Shown here: piece after piece, positions 50,500 to 61,489 of the stretch
Layout: each line of letters opens with the position of its first letter
Numbering within the stretch: position 1 is the stretch's first letter
Assembly: GCA_028023455.1 (NCBI GenBank)
Contig: JAQFVV010006199.1
Span: 1,674,001 to 1,738,000, forward strand
Length of the DNA: 64,000 nucleotides
Reading direction: 5' to 3'
Origin: Epiperipatus broadwayi
Lineage: Eukaryota; Onychophora; Udeonychophora; Euonychophora; Peripatidae
Program-made: the position numbers and the translations under genes
The notes under the pieces: model-generated
Databases searched by the model: none
What the model was told of the DNA's origin: nothing
Seen by the model: only the letters and a program-made list of their open reading frames with translations

Positions 50500-50835
50500 T
50501 TCTGATGTGTGGTTGAGTCTTAGTTGTTTGTGATAGTGATGATGATGATGACCATCTTCTGTTTGCACAATGACAGTGTAGAGACCTTTTATTTGAGTCA
50601 CGACTGCTGATATCTATTTTGTGGACCTGTAGTACTTACAACATCATACTTGTGTCTCTATTTGAAGTTTTATTTTTTTATCTTGTTCAAGTTTGGCATC
50701 AGGTTTCAGGGTCAATAGCATAGTTCTTAAGGGTCTGTTAAATAACAGTTTTGCAGGAGTCTTCCCTGTTACTGTGCTCTGAGTGGAGTGATGCACTGGC
50801 AGAGTCCTGGCAATTCTGGTGTTCTAGCTTCCATC
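50500..50835 (-). pseudogene. integrase C-terminal remnant
   Basis: On the reverse strand 50775-50700 encodes 'TGKTPAKLLFNRPLRTML' followed by 'TLKPDAKLEQ', the hallmark of Mag/K02A2.6-type integrases (TGxSPAELLxxRxLRTxL). Farther on, 50590-50510 encodes 'GLYTVIVQTEDG', a His run and 'HKQLRLNH', equivalent to the GPY/F domain ending (SYxVxxxDGxxxRRHxxQLR). His codons come from a GAT/GAC microsatellite (50534-50552). The catalytic DDE core upstream is deleted. Confidence 0.8.
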
Positions 50836-51108
50836 CATTTTCATGGTCAGCTTTTTGTTGAAGTCTTGTGAGTACTTCATCTTTGATAATGTTGTGAGCT
50901 GGTTTACTTTGGTCACTTTGAATCCTAAGTGACTGAATCACTCATGGTCTAACAAGTTGTTATGATCACCAGATGCCACTACCAATGGTAGGGTCTTGTC
51001 TTGTTAGGCATAATAATTTTAACTCTTGTCTGACCCAAAAGTTTTATTTTATTCCCTTGGTAGTCTAATATTGATCTGCTAGGGTGCAGTTTATGTTTAT
51101 TCTTTTTA

Positions 51109-51516
51109 TTAATGATCACCCAGCTCTTTTTTTGAAACTATAGATACTGTTGACCCTGTGTCAAGTTCCACCTTAACTGGTGTATCATTAATTATGGTAG
51201 GGTTTATAAACCCAAACTTGTCATCTTTGGTATGATTTATACAGGCAACTTGCTTACATTTCTTACAAGTGCCTTTACTGTTTTTAGGAATAGGTATTTC
51301 TGTTTTTGACTTGGCTGTTTGTCTTTTCAATTTCAGATATGCCACCTTTATATATCTGACTTGCTTGCAAAATGTACATGTTGCCTTGTGGTACAGGCAT
51401 TCTGTGTGCATGTGCACATTGCATCTACAACAAAACTGTGGGCTATTTGATGCTGAGATCTCTGACCTAACAGCATACTTGGGTGATAGTGTTATGCTCA
51501 ATTTTTTGCACTTCAT
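51109..51516 (-). pseudogene. Gag zinc-knuckle plus aspartic protease fragment
   Basis: A 135-codon reverse-strand frame. Residues 29-50 hold Cys/His pairs (C29, C32, H37, C40, C47, C50), the double-knuckle region of Mag-like Gag, with one spacing shortened. Residues 113-132 read 'PVKVELDTGSTVSIVSKKEL', with the intact catalytic DTGS (119-122) of retropepsins. Just past the frame, other frames encode the 'LDYQGNKIKLLGQTRVKI' linker that separates protease from RT in Gypsy elements, after which RT is missing. Such a protease would process the Gag-Pol polyprotein in virus-like particles. The start codon chosen by the open frame is not the real Gag-Pol start. Confidence 0.85.
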
Positions 51517-51539
51517 ACTTAGTAAGTCTTTTTAATGGG

Positions 51540-52046
51540 GTAGTTTGACTAGCTATTGTCTCTGCTAGTCTTAACTGAGCTACCGCTGTCTCAAAATCTA
51601 GGTTCATTTATGTCACAAATAAAATGATCAAGAAGTGCTTCATTCATGAAGTCTTTGAAATCACACTTCAAAGCTAATATATGGATTCATGTTGTTGCAA
51701 ATTCTCTAGCTGTTTTACCCTGTTCTTGTATGCTGAGATTAAAATGGTATCTCTGCATTATTGTCAAGGATTTAGGGGGGAAATACTATGTGAGAATTGT
51801 CATGCTTAATCGTTAAGGATTTAGGAGAAAAATACTCTGAGAATTGTCAGCACTCTGTCAAAATCCAGATCAATCAGCTGGGTTTCAGCCATTTGTAAAC
51901 CTATTATGGTCATAAATGTGGCTAACTTTACCTCAGCTTTTTTAATCTGTAGCATGGAGGTAAAAAATCAGACGCTCTTTATAATTTGGCCAGCTCTCAG
52001 GTTGAGCCAGATCAAAAGATTCCATAGAGCCAATTGCTTTAGCCAT
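51540..52046 (-). pseudogene. Gag N-terminal/capsid remnant
   Basis: A reverse-strand ATG at 52046 opens 'MAKAIGSMESFDLAQPESWP', close to the start of Mag-like Gag proteins (MxxxIGxxExFDxxxPExWxxY). In-frame stops appear after about 34 codons. Farther on, 'RYHFNLSIQEQGKTA' (about 51745-51700) and 'LDFETAVAQLRLAETIASQT' (about 51610-51545) match conserved capsid blocks. Frameshifts separate the blocks. A small duplication around GTTAAGGATTTAGG (about 51761-51850) lies within. Confidence 0.78.
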
Positions 52047-52540
52047 TTTTATTTATTTATGTGAGTTACCACTCGTAATTACTTTGTACTACTATTTTGC
52101 ACTATTGTTTGTAGTTGTTTAAAATCGATTTTTATCTTTATTTTTCCAAGTAACCACTAGTAATTATTTTGGTTTTATAATTACATTATTGTAAATAATT
52201 CAACGAAGCTTTTAAACCACTACAGCAAGCTTTGTCACTGACTTGTGATTAAAGCTCTCATGATTGGTTGTAGTTTCAACTTGACATGCCTTTATGTGGT
52301 TTTGTTTTTTTAAAAAAAAAGCATCGTAATGAATTTACGGTGAATGTAAATTTTTTCAAAAAGAAAAATAATAAACAAATATGCAAAATATGCACTCGTA
52401 TTTATTTCATGTGTTTAGATATAATTTTTTCCAGCCATGAGGCAAAAATTTCTGTGTGACTGTCCTAGATCTGTTGAAACTGATGTATTTTATGCTATAA
52501 TTTTTCCAGCCATGAGGAAAAATTTTTTAGAATGTCTGAC

Positions 52541-53130
52541 TGATGTGTTTGGTTAGGTTTATAGGTTTGTTCCAAATCAACAGTTACAAAAAAGAACAAC
52601 TACCCAACAATTAATATGTACAATTTATTAGTACTAAAAGTATACACACTTGTTAGTTAAATAATAATATACATATATTGTTTATACATGTTAATGCTGA
52701 GGTAGTCATACCAAGTAATGGAACTTGCTTCCAGCTTATGACTACCCTGTCTCATGAGCTCTGGTAAGACTCTTCCAGCTATGTATTTAGCTTGCCTCTA
52801 GTCAAGTGCAAGTGTAGCAGTTTCCTGTCTGTAGGTGGACTTGCCTCACTGCGTGAATGTCGCGACAATAAGAAGAGATAATACCCTTGCTAATGGCAGA
52901 GGGTTTAATGGAGAGCATATTCAGTCATTCAGATTGACAAGTAATTGCTCTCTGCCTTGCCTCCAAAAGGCTGACTATTTAACAGCAGATCCTCTACCTT
53001 ACTGGAAACATGTGGATTTGGTGTGTGAACCCCATGAAGAATTTAATCCCTTTGGGTAGCAACTGTGTGTTAGCCAGTCAGGTAAGGAATCTGGAATAGT
53101 CCACTTCTGAAGGCAGGATCAGATATGACA
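52541..53130 (-). repeat. 5' LTR (element orientation)
   Basis: 590 bp, starting TGATGTGTTTGG and ending AGATATGACA. Just inside it (52423-52540) a ~75-bp segment with ATTTTTTCCAGCCATGAGG is duplicated, and this may have disrupted the primer-binding site. The 74-codon plus-strand frame at 52835-53059 is antisense LTR sequence, not a gene. Confidence 0.9.
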
Positions 53131-53139
53131 GCAAACTAA

Positions 53140-55380
53140 TACAAACTAAACTTAACTTGACTATCATTGTTTTAAATCATCTAATAAAGCATATCATCTC
53201 TGTTTGATGATAATTTAAAAAAATAGCAATCATCTTTCTAATTAATAATCTTTGTAAACTTTTCAATACAAACTGGTTAAATCTTTCTGTTATTAATCTG
53301 TCTATACCACTTTTATTTATAAATTTCAATTCCAGTGGTAGCTTTTTGGGAATATGCAATTGGAAGATAAAGCAAATATTCAAAGATATTTCTATTTGTT
53401 AATTTCTTAATCTGCTCACACTTCTCTAACAATTTTAATTAGAATGAAGGTTTTTAAAAACAGATAAGTAATTTATTTTGCTAAGCAAATAAATCTCATA
53501 ATTAAGAATTTAATAGTCCTTCAAATGGAATTTTAAAAAATAATTAATAAATTTTCATAAAATCTAATCAGAAATAGTTCAATATATGCAGAAATGCTAT
53601 TAGAGTAATTCTCCATTTTATTACAATTGACATTGCCAATCTTGTATATCAAACTTCTAAATCCAAGATTGACTGAACCAAAAAAAGCATCATTAAAACA
53701 GAAAAACTTTTTTTTTTCATATTATTATCTTAAATTAAATTCATAAAAAAGTGTTTACTAGTGGAATTAAAAACTTGCTATTGATAATCAAATCAATAAG
53801 GAACCTAGAATCAGATATATTTTCATGATCTGTAATAAATTTAGGACGTTTAAGTCAAAATATGGGAAGCAAAAATTATTTAATGATACTACTTCAAAGC
53901 AAAACTTTAGCACCTTTAAGCCTTATAAATTCAAAAAAATTTCACCCAATATCATCATTATTATATGCATGTAGGCTAGGATCCAATATCTGCATACAAA
54001 TTCTAGTTTTAACTTCTCACACAAAAAAGGCTTTCAATAGAACTAAGTATGGATTCTGCTTTTAATGATCTAATCTGGGATTAAATTATTGTTTGAAAGT
54101 AGGGCTACCCCAAATTTTTCCATTGCTTTTTTATTACAACAGAATTTAAATAACATTTTAAAGTGATAATTATAGTAAAGACAAAATTTTATACAATGGA
54201 TTTCCATGAGATTCAGGTCTTCTTCTGCTTTATTTAATATTTTTTGTCATTGATCTTCCAGAAAAAGAAAGTAGGCAATATATCTTTGCTATCATCAAAG
54301 CTTTGATATCCCAAAAAAGTTCAGTACTTGAAATTGGCAAACCTGATAAGTAATGCTTTTTTTCTTCAATTTTCCTCCATATTACATAGATATTTATCTG
54401 TAGTGAACTATTTAAAGGCTGTTTATCAATCTATTGCTTTATAAATTATTTGTCTCTTTTTTATTTTGATAATCTCTTTAATGATTATTAAGAAATATCC
54501 TCAATTTTTTTTTTGTAACTGTATCTGAAAGTCTATTTACAAAGATTCTTTGTATATTTAAAAGAGAATTTTGGTAAGGGATAAAATAATTAAATAGTAA
54601 GAAATAGTTTTAATTTATGTTTACTACATCCTTGCTTATCATAGTTAATTAGACTGTCATAAAACTATTTTATCTTTATATGTATCTAATCATATACTGC
54701 ATTTATTTATTTTTGTTTTTTAAAAATGAATTTTTGTGTCATATATACATATTATCTTTTTGTTGTTGTTGAAGGGATGGGGAATATATATTTCTGAATT
54801 TCAATTTTATTAGTAGTAGCTAGCTAACATTTGTCATTGATGTATTATTGCTCATCCTAATAATAAAAAAAATATCATAATTCAGTTTAAAGTTGTTAGT
54901 CAATCATATCGACTTTAATATGTTTAATCCAGAACAACAGTGGAAAAGATGATAGATAATAACTATGATGGCTTGCCGTAAAATAATTTTATTTACTTAA
55001 AGAATTAATTTATTACTCCTAAATGTTTAAAGACAGAAGATATTTATCTATCTTGTAACAATATTTCAGACAATGAACAGCCATTTATGACAGTAGCAAA
55101 TTACTAACATTATTTATCCGGTCATAAAAATAACTTTTAGATAAAAGGTTAGTCTCCAATTGAAATTCACTGAAAATTATGAGTTTTTTTTTAGAATGCA
55201 AATATTTATTTATTTATTTGATTTAAATAAAGATGTAGGAGGAACAGATTAAAATGTTCCATATGAAAACATTTTTTTCGTTTTGTTGCGCAACAATATT
55301 TATTTTAGAGCGTGTGTGCAATAATAGAAAGTGTGTGAATATATATTTATTTTAGCAAATATTAGACACTAAAAAGTCGT
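53140..55380. other. A+T-rich DNA, perhaps an ancient LINE remnant
   Basis: No gene. On the reverse strand at about 54.3-54.05 kb scattered words such as 'DILPTFFFW' and 'KQWKNLG' loosely recall the post-RT region of LINE ORF2, and at 54000-54045 plus-strand 'TKKAFNRTKY' recalls an RT motif A. These point to different strands and are too weak to call. Confidence 0.25.
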
Positions 55381-55382
55381 AA

Positions 55383-55670
55383 ATGACCAAAAAAAAAGCA
55401 GACAAAAACTTAATTTATTTGTATATGTATGAAGTTACAAAAACGGAACTATGGCACTTGTGGGTGTATATATATGCACACACATTAGCAGAGCATACGA
55501 CGTTACCTATTTATTTGAGAGCAGCTTTCAATCTATTTCCATCTGAATCCTCAAATGGAATGTATAGATGTTATAAAAGATATCAAATCAAAATATATAC
55601 CATGAAAAATATATATGTTAAAAAACTGATTGTATTAATAGGTTTGAATTTGGGCCAGACAAAACAATGA
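55383..55670 (+). other. unrecognised 95-codon open frame
   Basis: Predicted product is basic and aromatic ('LWHLWVYIYAHTLAEHTTLP' near residues 24-43, 'YKRYQIKIYTMKNIYVKKL' later). No domain, signal peptide or partner is recognised, and the 5' flank has no obvious promoter. The frame is one of the longest on this strand, but in A+T-rich DNA with Lys/Tyr/Ile codons that is weak evidence of coding. Confidence 0.12.
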
Positions 55671-55679
55671 ACTTTTTTT

Positions 55680-56705
55680 TTTTTTAGGTTTTAAGCAAGA
55701 AAATATTTTTTTCTGCTAGTGGGTCCATAGTCAATCTACTTAGATATCCAAAATTTATTGGCAAATATATATTTAGACACTTATTTTTTTGTTTGGAGGA
55801 TTATTCGACATACTTTTATTTTGCAATGAATTAATTAAAAGTTGTTCTATCGTTTACCTACTAAATAGAAAAAAAAATAAATTTTGTTTTTTCTAAAGTC
55901 AAAAGACGGTTTATTTTTATAAAGTATGAGACAATTTTAAAATGTGTAGCCTGCTGAGTTTTTATATTCAGTCCACCAGAAAAGTTAAATTCAAACTCGG
56001 TAGCCAAATAAGCAATTTGAAGAATGCCAGATTTGTTTAAAAAAATTTTTTTATCAGGTGCGTTTTCTAAAAGTAGTAGCCTTATTTATTACTTGAACAC
56101 CTTTTTAGTTGTGGCTCTCCAATGTACTTTATTTTCTGCCATATCTTTCATATGTAAACAATCATCAGTGTGTTATGTTTGGGGATAATCTATATAATGT
56201 AGATGGACTCTACCTTTCCTATGGAAACCATTCTCATGTTCTCAATAAAATATCGTTTTAGGAAATCTTGCATTGTGCACTCACTTTAAATGTCCAATAC
56301 AATGAAAGATCATATATTTACAATAGTGGATTCTATAGAAAATTAAAGAACATCTTGATTGGTTTATAATCTTACAATGTACTTATAAAAAATTTCAGAG
56401 CATTCTTACTTACAAAAATATGTGTGTGTATATATTGCTATAAATTACTTTATTGAAATTCCAAATGTGTTAAAAATTCTGCTGCACAATTCCTATCCAG
56501 TGGTAGGGGAAACTATTAAATACTTGTAGGGTTAATGATTCAACTAATTGACAGAAATTATCCAATATATAACTGCAAGTAAAATACAAATTTTAATGAA
56601 TCTATTGTGCTAATATTATAAATAATTGTGTGTTGAGCTATTCCATCATCTATTAATTGTTGAACACCATTTATGCATTTTCAAATATGTTCATTTATTA
56701 GTAAT
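55680..56705. other. anonymous A+T-rich DNA
   Basis: At 56498-56550 ATCCAGTGGTAGGGGAAAC and GGGTTAATGATTCAA have weak pol III A- and B-box character with plausible spacing, but the match is poor. Nothing else is recognised. Confidence 0.3.
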
Positions 56706-56713
56706 AACACACA

Positions 56714-57000
56714 ATGTTTCAAATGGTATTATTATCATCTCTTCTTCAGATGTTGCTAGCATGATCCTTGATGGTACTATTGTGGGAATCAAAGTGGGGA
56801 TTTTTAGATTAACAAATACTGAATTTAATGTGAAACTCTAATAAATTTGATAGAATAGCCTGGTTAGTTAGAGCCTTCACTTTAAATTCAGTATTTATTA
56901 ATCTACATGCCACAATAAATTTCCATGCTAATATTATCATTCAGTCAAGTAAGCAATACCTGATGAAGAGATGAGAATCATTCAAATGCGTTTTATACTA
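56714..57000. mobile_element. imperfect foldback, about 125-bp arms
   Basis: Left arm 56714-56838 and right arm 56876-57000 pair as inverted repeats with moderate divergence and a 37-bp loop. Matching words include TAGATTAACAAATACTGAAT / ATTCAGTATTTATTAATCTA and ATCATCTCTTCTTCAGATGT / TGATGAAGAGATGAG. The outer portion of each arm reads CTGATGAAGAGATGA ... CATTTGAAAC-like, a word pattern I associate with retroelement ends, but the class is not decided. Confidence 0.65.
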
Positions 57001-57004
57001 ACAT

Positions 57005-58100
57005 GTATGTTATTACTATCAGCTAAATGCATTTAAAAGAGTATAAATGAAGCTTGAATTTTTCTGAAAACATTTAACTTTTAATTAAATCAAATGATGA
57101 AAATTGTCTAATATTTTTAACTTCTGTAAAATGTTATCATTACTTTTAGACAAGTATTCATTTGCAAAAAGATTCTTACTTGCCTGAATTCTAATAATGC
57201 AAATCTTTAATATTCTTTTTTAAATCCTTTCTATAAAATTCCGGTCATTTTTTATTTGAAATTTTATTGTTGCATTAACAGAGTTTTTATTTAATGAAAA
57301 AATATTAATAAATGTATATTCTTTCATAGTCCTAGTTATAATTACTCAACGTAAATCAAGTTTTTAGTTATTGTTAATTCATGTATAGCATAAATAAAAA
57401 AAAACAATAATTTACTCTTAGAGACTAAAAGGGTTAAATGTTGATTTTTTTTTTCTATTCTGATAGGCTGAGAAACTGTCATTTAATAATTCACTTGCTT
57501 TCCAAGTTATCATTGCTTCTAATGAGTGAAGTGCAGCCAATTACTGAAATAAAGATAAACATTTCTTTTTTAGAACTGCAATGATTTGTTCCAATTAAAA
57601 TAAAAGAATGATTATGGTTTAAAATCATCACTTTTCACAAACTGATTGATATTCATATCTTTTCAGTTGTTATCTCACCTTTATCAAAACAACCTATCTT
57701 TTACTTTGAAAATAAGTTGATAGCATATATTAATATATTAATTTTTCCCTCTCTGTAGAAAAATATTATAACTCTTTAAGATATTATTATTTATTAATTA
57801 CATTAGTCTGTAAATAAAAACAAATGTTATTATTTTATAACAAAAATGGTAGAATACACACACACACACACAAAGGTGATATGCATTGTTAGTAAATTAA
57901 GAACAGAAAATGAGGCATTTAAAAGGGAAATGAACTAGACTTTTGTTTTTATTGAGGGAAATCAAAATATTTAGAAGATTAAAATATATGTACGAAAATA
58001 ATACAAATCGCAATTAATAGGATTAGTGGAGAGAGGACAATAAGCCAAAATGGACAATAAACATTTTACACTGTGTAAAATTAATAGCCATTTTATTGTA
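57005..58100. other. anonymous A+T-rich DNA with a CA run
   Basis: No gene. (CA)n microsatellite at about 57856-57873. A weak local inverted repeat ACATTTTACACTGTGTAAAA lies at 58062-58081. Confidence 0.45.
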
Positions 58101-58106
58101 GATAGG

Positions 58107-58203
<97 letters not shown>

Positions 58204-58309
58204 GGATGGATGGATGGATGGATGGATGGGTGGATGGATGGATGGATGGATGGATGGATGGACGGACGGACGGACAGACTGATTGATTGATTGATTGATT
58301 GATTGATTA
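58101..58309. repeat. compound tetranucleotide microsatellite
   Basis: About 209 bp of uninterrupted 4-bp register passing through GATA (58101-58116), GACA (58117-58156), GATA (58157-58200), GATG (58201-58260, one GGTG variant), GACG (58261-58275) and GATT (58280-58309). The shared GA.. frame shows the blocks arose from one another by point mutation and slippage. Confidence 0.97.
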
Positions 58310-59597
58310 GAAATGAGATAAATGTGTAGAAAATTTAGAAATGCATAACAGAAAAGAGATTAAATATGTTGGTTAGAGAAAAATAAGTAAAGTTATGGAT
58401 AATGAACATGAATACAAAAATAGTTTGAAATGAAATAAAAATAAAAAATGTATAAAATATTAAAGGATGTATGATTATTATTTGATACAAATGCAGTAGC
58501 TTTATATATGAGAAAAAGGCAATAATGGAATAAAAAATTGGATTGTAAATGTAGTTTATGTGAATATTGGAGGAAGAATATAAAAATATATTTCTAGAGA
58601 ATAGGATGTTTAAAATAGATCATATAAATTGTACGAAAAATAGAAGTTTAAAGGTAAAGGGAACAAATGAAATGGAGATTTTATAACTCTTTGTTTAGGT
58701 CTTTATAAATATAATCTGTTATATAAAAAAAAACATGAGCCAATAGATGTAAGAACTAAAAAAAATTTGAACCTGTTAATTTTCAAAATAAGGGACCAAA
58801 TGGCAAGAGAGTATATTTTTGAAAAGAAATAATAGATATACCTCACCAGAAGAAATTGGGAAGTTCAAGCAAACGAGAATAGTACAGAGAAGTAACAATG
58901 AAGACACCTAAATATGAATTCTCTATTACCATATTCCAGCTTTACACAATCAGTTTGATATTAAAATGGAATAGAAGTAAAAAAAAAGAATGATAATCAG
59001 AATAATGATTTAGTAATCAGGAGAAAGAGATAAGTAGATTTATTGTGATAAATAATAATTTCAAGTGAAGGAAATGCTTAACTTGCCTAATAGAGTATTA
59101 TATCTGATCATTTGGCATATGCATACAAACATCTGACTTCATCTAAGGAGAAGGCATTTTATTTTACTATACATTAATTAGGTTTGAAAAAAGTTTATTT
59201 GGAATATATATATTATATTTAATTGCAAAAAAGAATCTGTATGATAATAGGATAATAAAATTATCAGAATTTATCATGTTAATCTGCTTCATTATATACA
59301 AATAGTCATGGTATCTATCTAGTCTGACAGTGAATACTAATTTATAGAAATATTTAAATAAATTACTTATCCTGGTAAAAGTTATTGTTTAAATTTGTAA
59401 TGGTAAAGTGTTGTAATTTTTTTGCAATCAGAATAGTTATATATATAATTGAAATTGCTTTTTGTATAGTAATTAGTTGAGTTATATTTATCTACCTAAT
59501 TTTCAGTTGATTTTTTTATTAACCTGATCCATTTCTTTATCCAAACAGTTTTTATTAATCTTTATAATTATTTGTCATCTTTTCCGTCAAATTTTAT
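58310..59597. other. purine-rich anonymous DNA
   Basis: No gene seen. The plus strand of 58310-59050 is notably A/G-rich, then composition returns to the local norm. Confidence 0.4.
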
Positions 59598-60145
59598 TTA
59601 TCCAGCTTATACTGTTGCACATGCGCTTTGGATTTTAACTATAAAATGAATGAATACAAACATTTCAGACACATGATAAAGTCTTTGGAAAAGATAGAAT
59701 GGCCATCTATCTTTTCGAACCCAAACGCTTTTGTATGGGCGAATGTTAAGTGTTACAGTTTGTAAAAAACATCGCGCTATATAAAATAATTGACTTAATT
59801 ACATACATTTAATTTCAATTAAGAATGACGTATCGTAAAATCTAATAAATTTCACCAGCATCATTCATTCAAGCATGTAAAAGTAATTTAAAGTGATTAT
59901 TTAATATCTTCACGCTTTCACTTTCAAACACTTTAAGATTCGCCCATACAAAAGCGTTTGGGTTCGAAAAGATAGATGCCCATTCTATCTTTTCCAAAGA
60001 CTTTATCATGTATCTGAAGTGTTTGTATTCATTCATTTTATAGTTAAAATCCAAAACGCATGTGCAACAGTTTAATGCTGTTTAAAATATTACAGTTTGT
60101 AAAAAAACATCACGTTATATAAAATAATTGACTTATCCAGCTTAT
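59598..60145. mobile_element. foldback element with 13-bp flanking direct repeats
   Basis: Inverted arms of about 140 bp (59611-59752 and 59930-60071) begin ACTGTTGCACATGCG and end CGCATGTGCAACAGT, and pair closely (e.g. GATAGAATGGCCATCTATCT, CGCTTTTGTATGGGCGAA). Direct repeats TTATCCAGCTTAT lie at 59598-59610 and 60133-60145. In addition a ~44-bp block (ACAGTTTGTAAAAAACATCG ... ATAATTGACTTA) occurs once after each arm (59755-59797 and 60092-60135) in direct orientation. The 61-codon reverse-strand frame at 59869-60054 is within the right arm and is treated as chance. No transposase. Element class unknown. Confidence 0.75.
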
Positions 60146-60149
60146 GTAG

Positions 60150-61485
60150 AATATTATAGTCTATTCACTGGGGAAGGATCTGTAGATATTTTGTTACAAA
60201 TAACTGCACACTCTATCTGTTTGGGAGACTTATGTCATTGTTAGTTATAGAAAGAACAACTTTACATTATCTGAAATGAATTTTATAATGTAAGCAGTCA
60301 TTTTCTCTTTTATCGTTATAATATGTGTGTGAGTGAGAGTATGTGTAGGTATGAGTGTTGATTTTTTATCAGAAGTCAGATTGAATTAAGTAGGCAGCAA
60401 AATTATATGACCAAGTGATAATACTTGGTTATTATCAGCACTAGTTTACCTTGCTAGTTATTCTAGCAAGTCAATTTTAGAACTATATTATAAACTTCAA
60501 TGTGCTATAAGTACACTGGGCCAGTTTTCTATAGATGATGTAGATTCGTAGATAATAAGGAATGCTATATATGAAATGAATAGTACATATAAGAAAAAAA
60601 AATCCAATTTTTTAAATGCATAATTAAAATATTTTAGCACACACACGCACATAGGGAAAAATGTTGAAAGATTTTGTAGTTTTTTTTATTTCGAAAGAAG
60701 TTACGACTCTAGAATGTCTAAAAAATAAAAAAAAATCCACATCTAAATAAACTCTTCTTTGCTTTAATTAAATTTCTTTAATAAACTAAAACAATTTTCA
60801 AAAGAAACAAATCTTTAAGCAGAAAAGAAAATGCAGCAATCTTATTAAAATTATATTTATTTTTGCACACAATTTTTGCAGAGATGGAATAAAAAATTGA
60901 TAATGATAAAATGGAAAAGATTTCTTTGTTTTATTATTATTATTGTTGTTGTTGTTATAATAATAATAAGATATTTTTCAATAGTGTTAGTGAATCAGTG
61001 GATGGCGATACTATGGATGCTGAATTCTCACTGTATAATAAATCCGAGCATCATATGATCTTCTCTGACTTACATTTTCTCAGCTTTAGTGAGCTTGGAA
61101 TCTCAGATGTTTTATTACTTTTTAATTAAAGCATCAAGAATGTCTCAGTTAATGTATATTTAAAATATTAGAATATATATTTCCTGCACTATTGTCAAAT
61201 TTGAAGAATGGCTTAGGTTCAAAAGTTTTGAATATTTAAAAAAAAATTATATTATTACTTTAAATAGAATAATGAGAAAAGATAGTTACTTTTTGAATTG
61301 ACTTAGTAATTAGTGGATTTATTCCTGAAAAAACAAAAACGAATTAATCATAAGTCAATATAAAAGTTTGTTAGTCTTAATGACTTGCATATATAAATAA
61401 ATGACACACAAATACAACAATTAAAATTTGCATCATAATAATTATGCAAATAGAGGGAGGATCATTATGAGTTTAGTTGATTAAT
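60150..61485. other. anonymous A+T-rich DNA
   Basis: Contains a GTT/ATA run (60932-60975). Overlapping frames at 60876-61058 and 61129 translate it and are not gene-like. Confidence 0.4.
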
Positions 61486-61489
61486 TTAT

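Larger units (their letters stand above)
49705..53130 (-). mobile_element. Mag-like Ty3/Gypsy LTR retrotransposon, internally deleted
   Basis: Two direct LTRs (49705-50290 and 52541-53130) bound a 2250-bp interior. An identical 5-bp target-site duplication GCAAA lies outside both ends (49700-49704 and 53131-53135). On the reverse strand the interior holds gag, zinc knuckle plus aspartic protease, the short linker after protease, then directly the C-terminal part of integrase and a polypurine tract. Reverse transcriptase, RNase H and the integrase core are absent, so the element is about 2-3 kb shorter than an autonomous relative. LTRs differ at roughly one position in ten by eye, so the insertion is old. 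No clear tRNA primer-binding site starting with TGG follows the 5' LTR. Confidence 0.92.

Noticed and set aside
52835-53059. 74-codon plus-strand frame with a gene-like look
   Set aside because: It lies wholly inside the 5' LTR and antisense to the element; the other LTR copy does not keep it open.
53862-54065. RT motif A ('TKKAFNRTKY') on the plus strand
   Set aside because: Isolated word with no other RT blocks in order; nearby weak LINE-like words are on the other strand.
56876-57000. Hammerhead ribozyme (CTGATGA word)
   Set aside because: The GAAA core and closing stems are not in the required places in the right arm; kept only as something to scan.
58101-58309. CRISPR-like array
   Set aside because: It is a continuous tetranucleotide satellite without spacers, in eukaryotic-type DNA.
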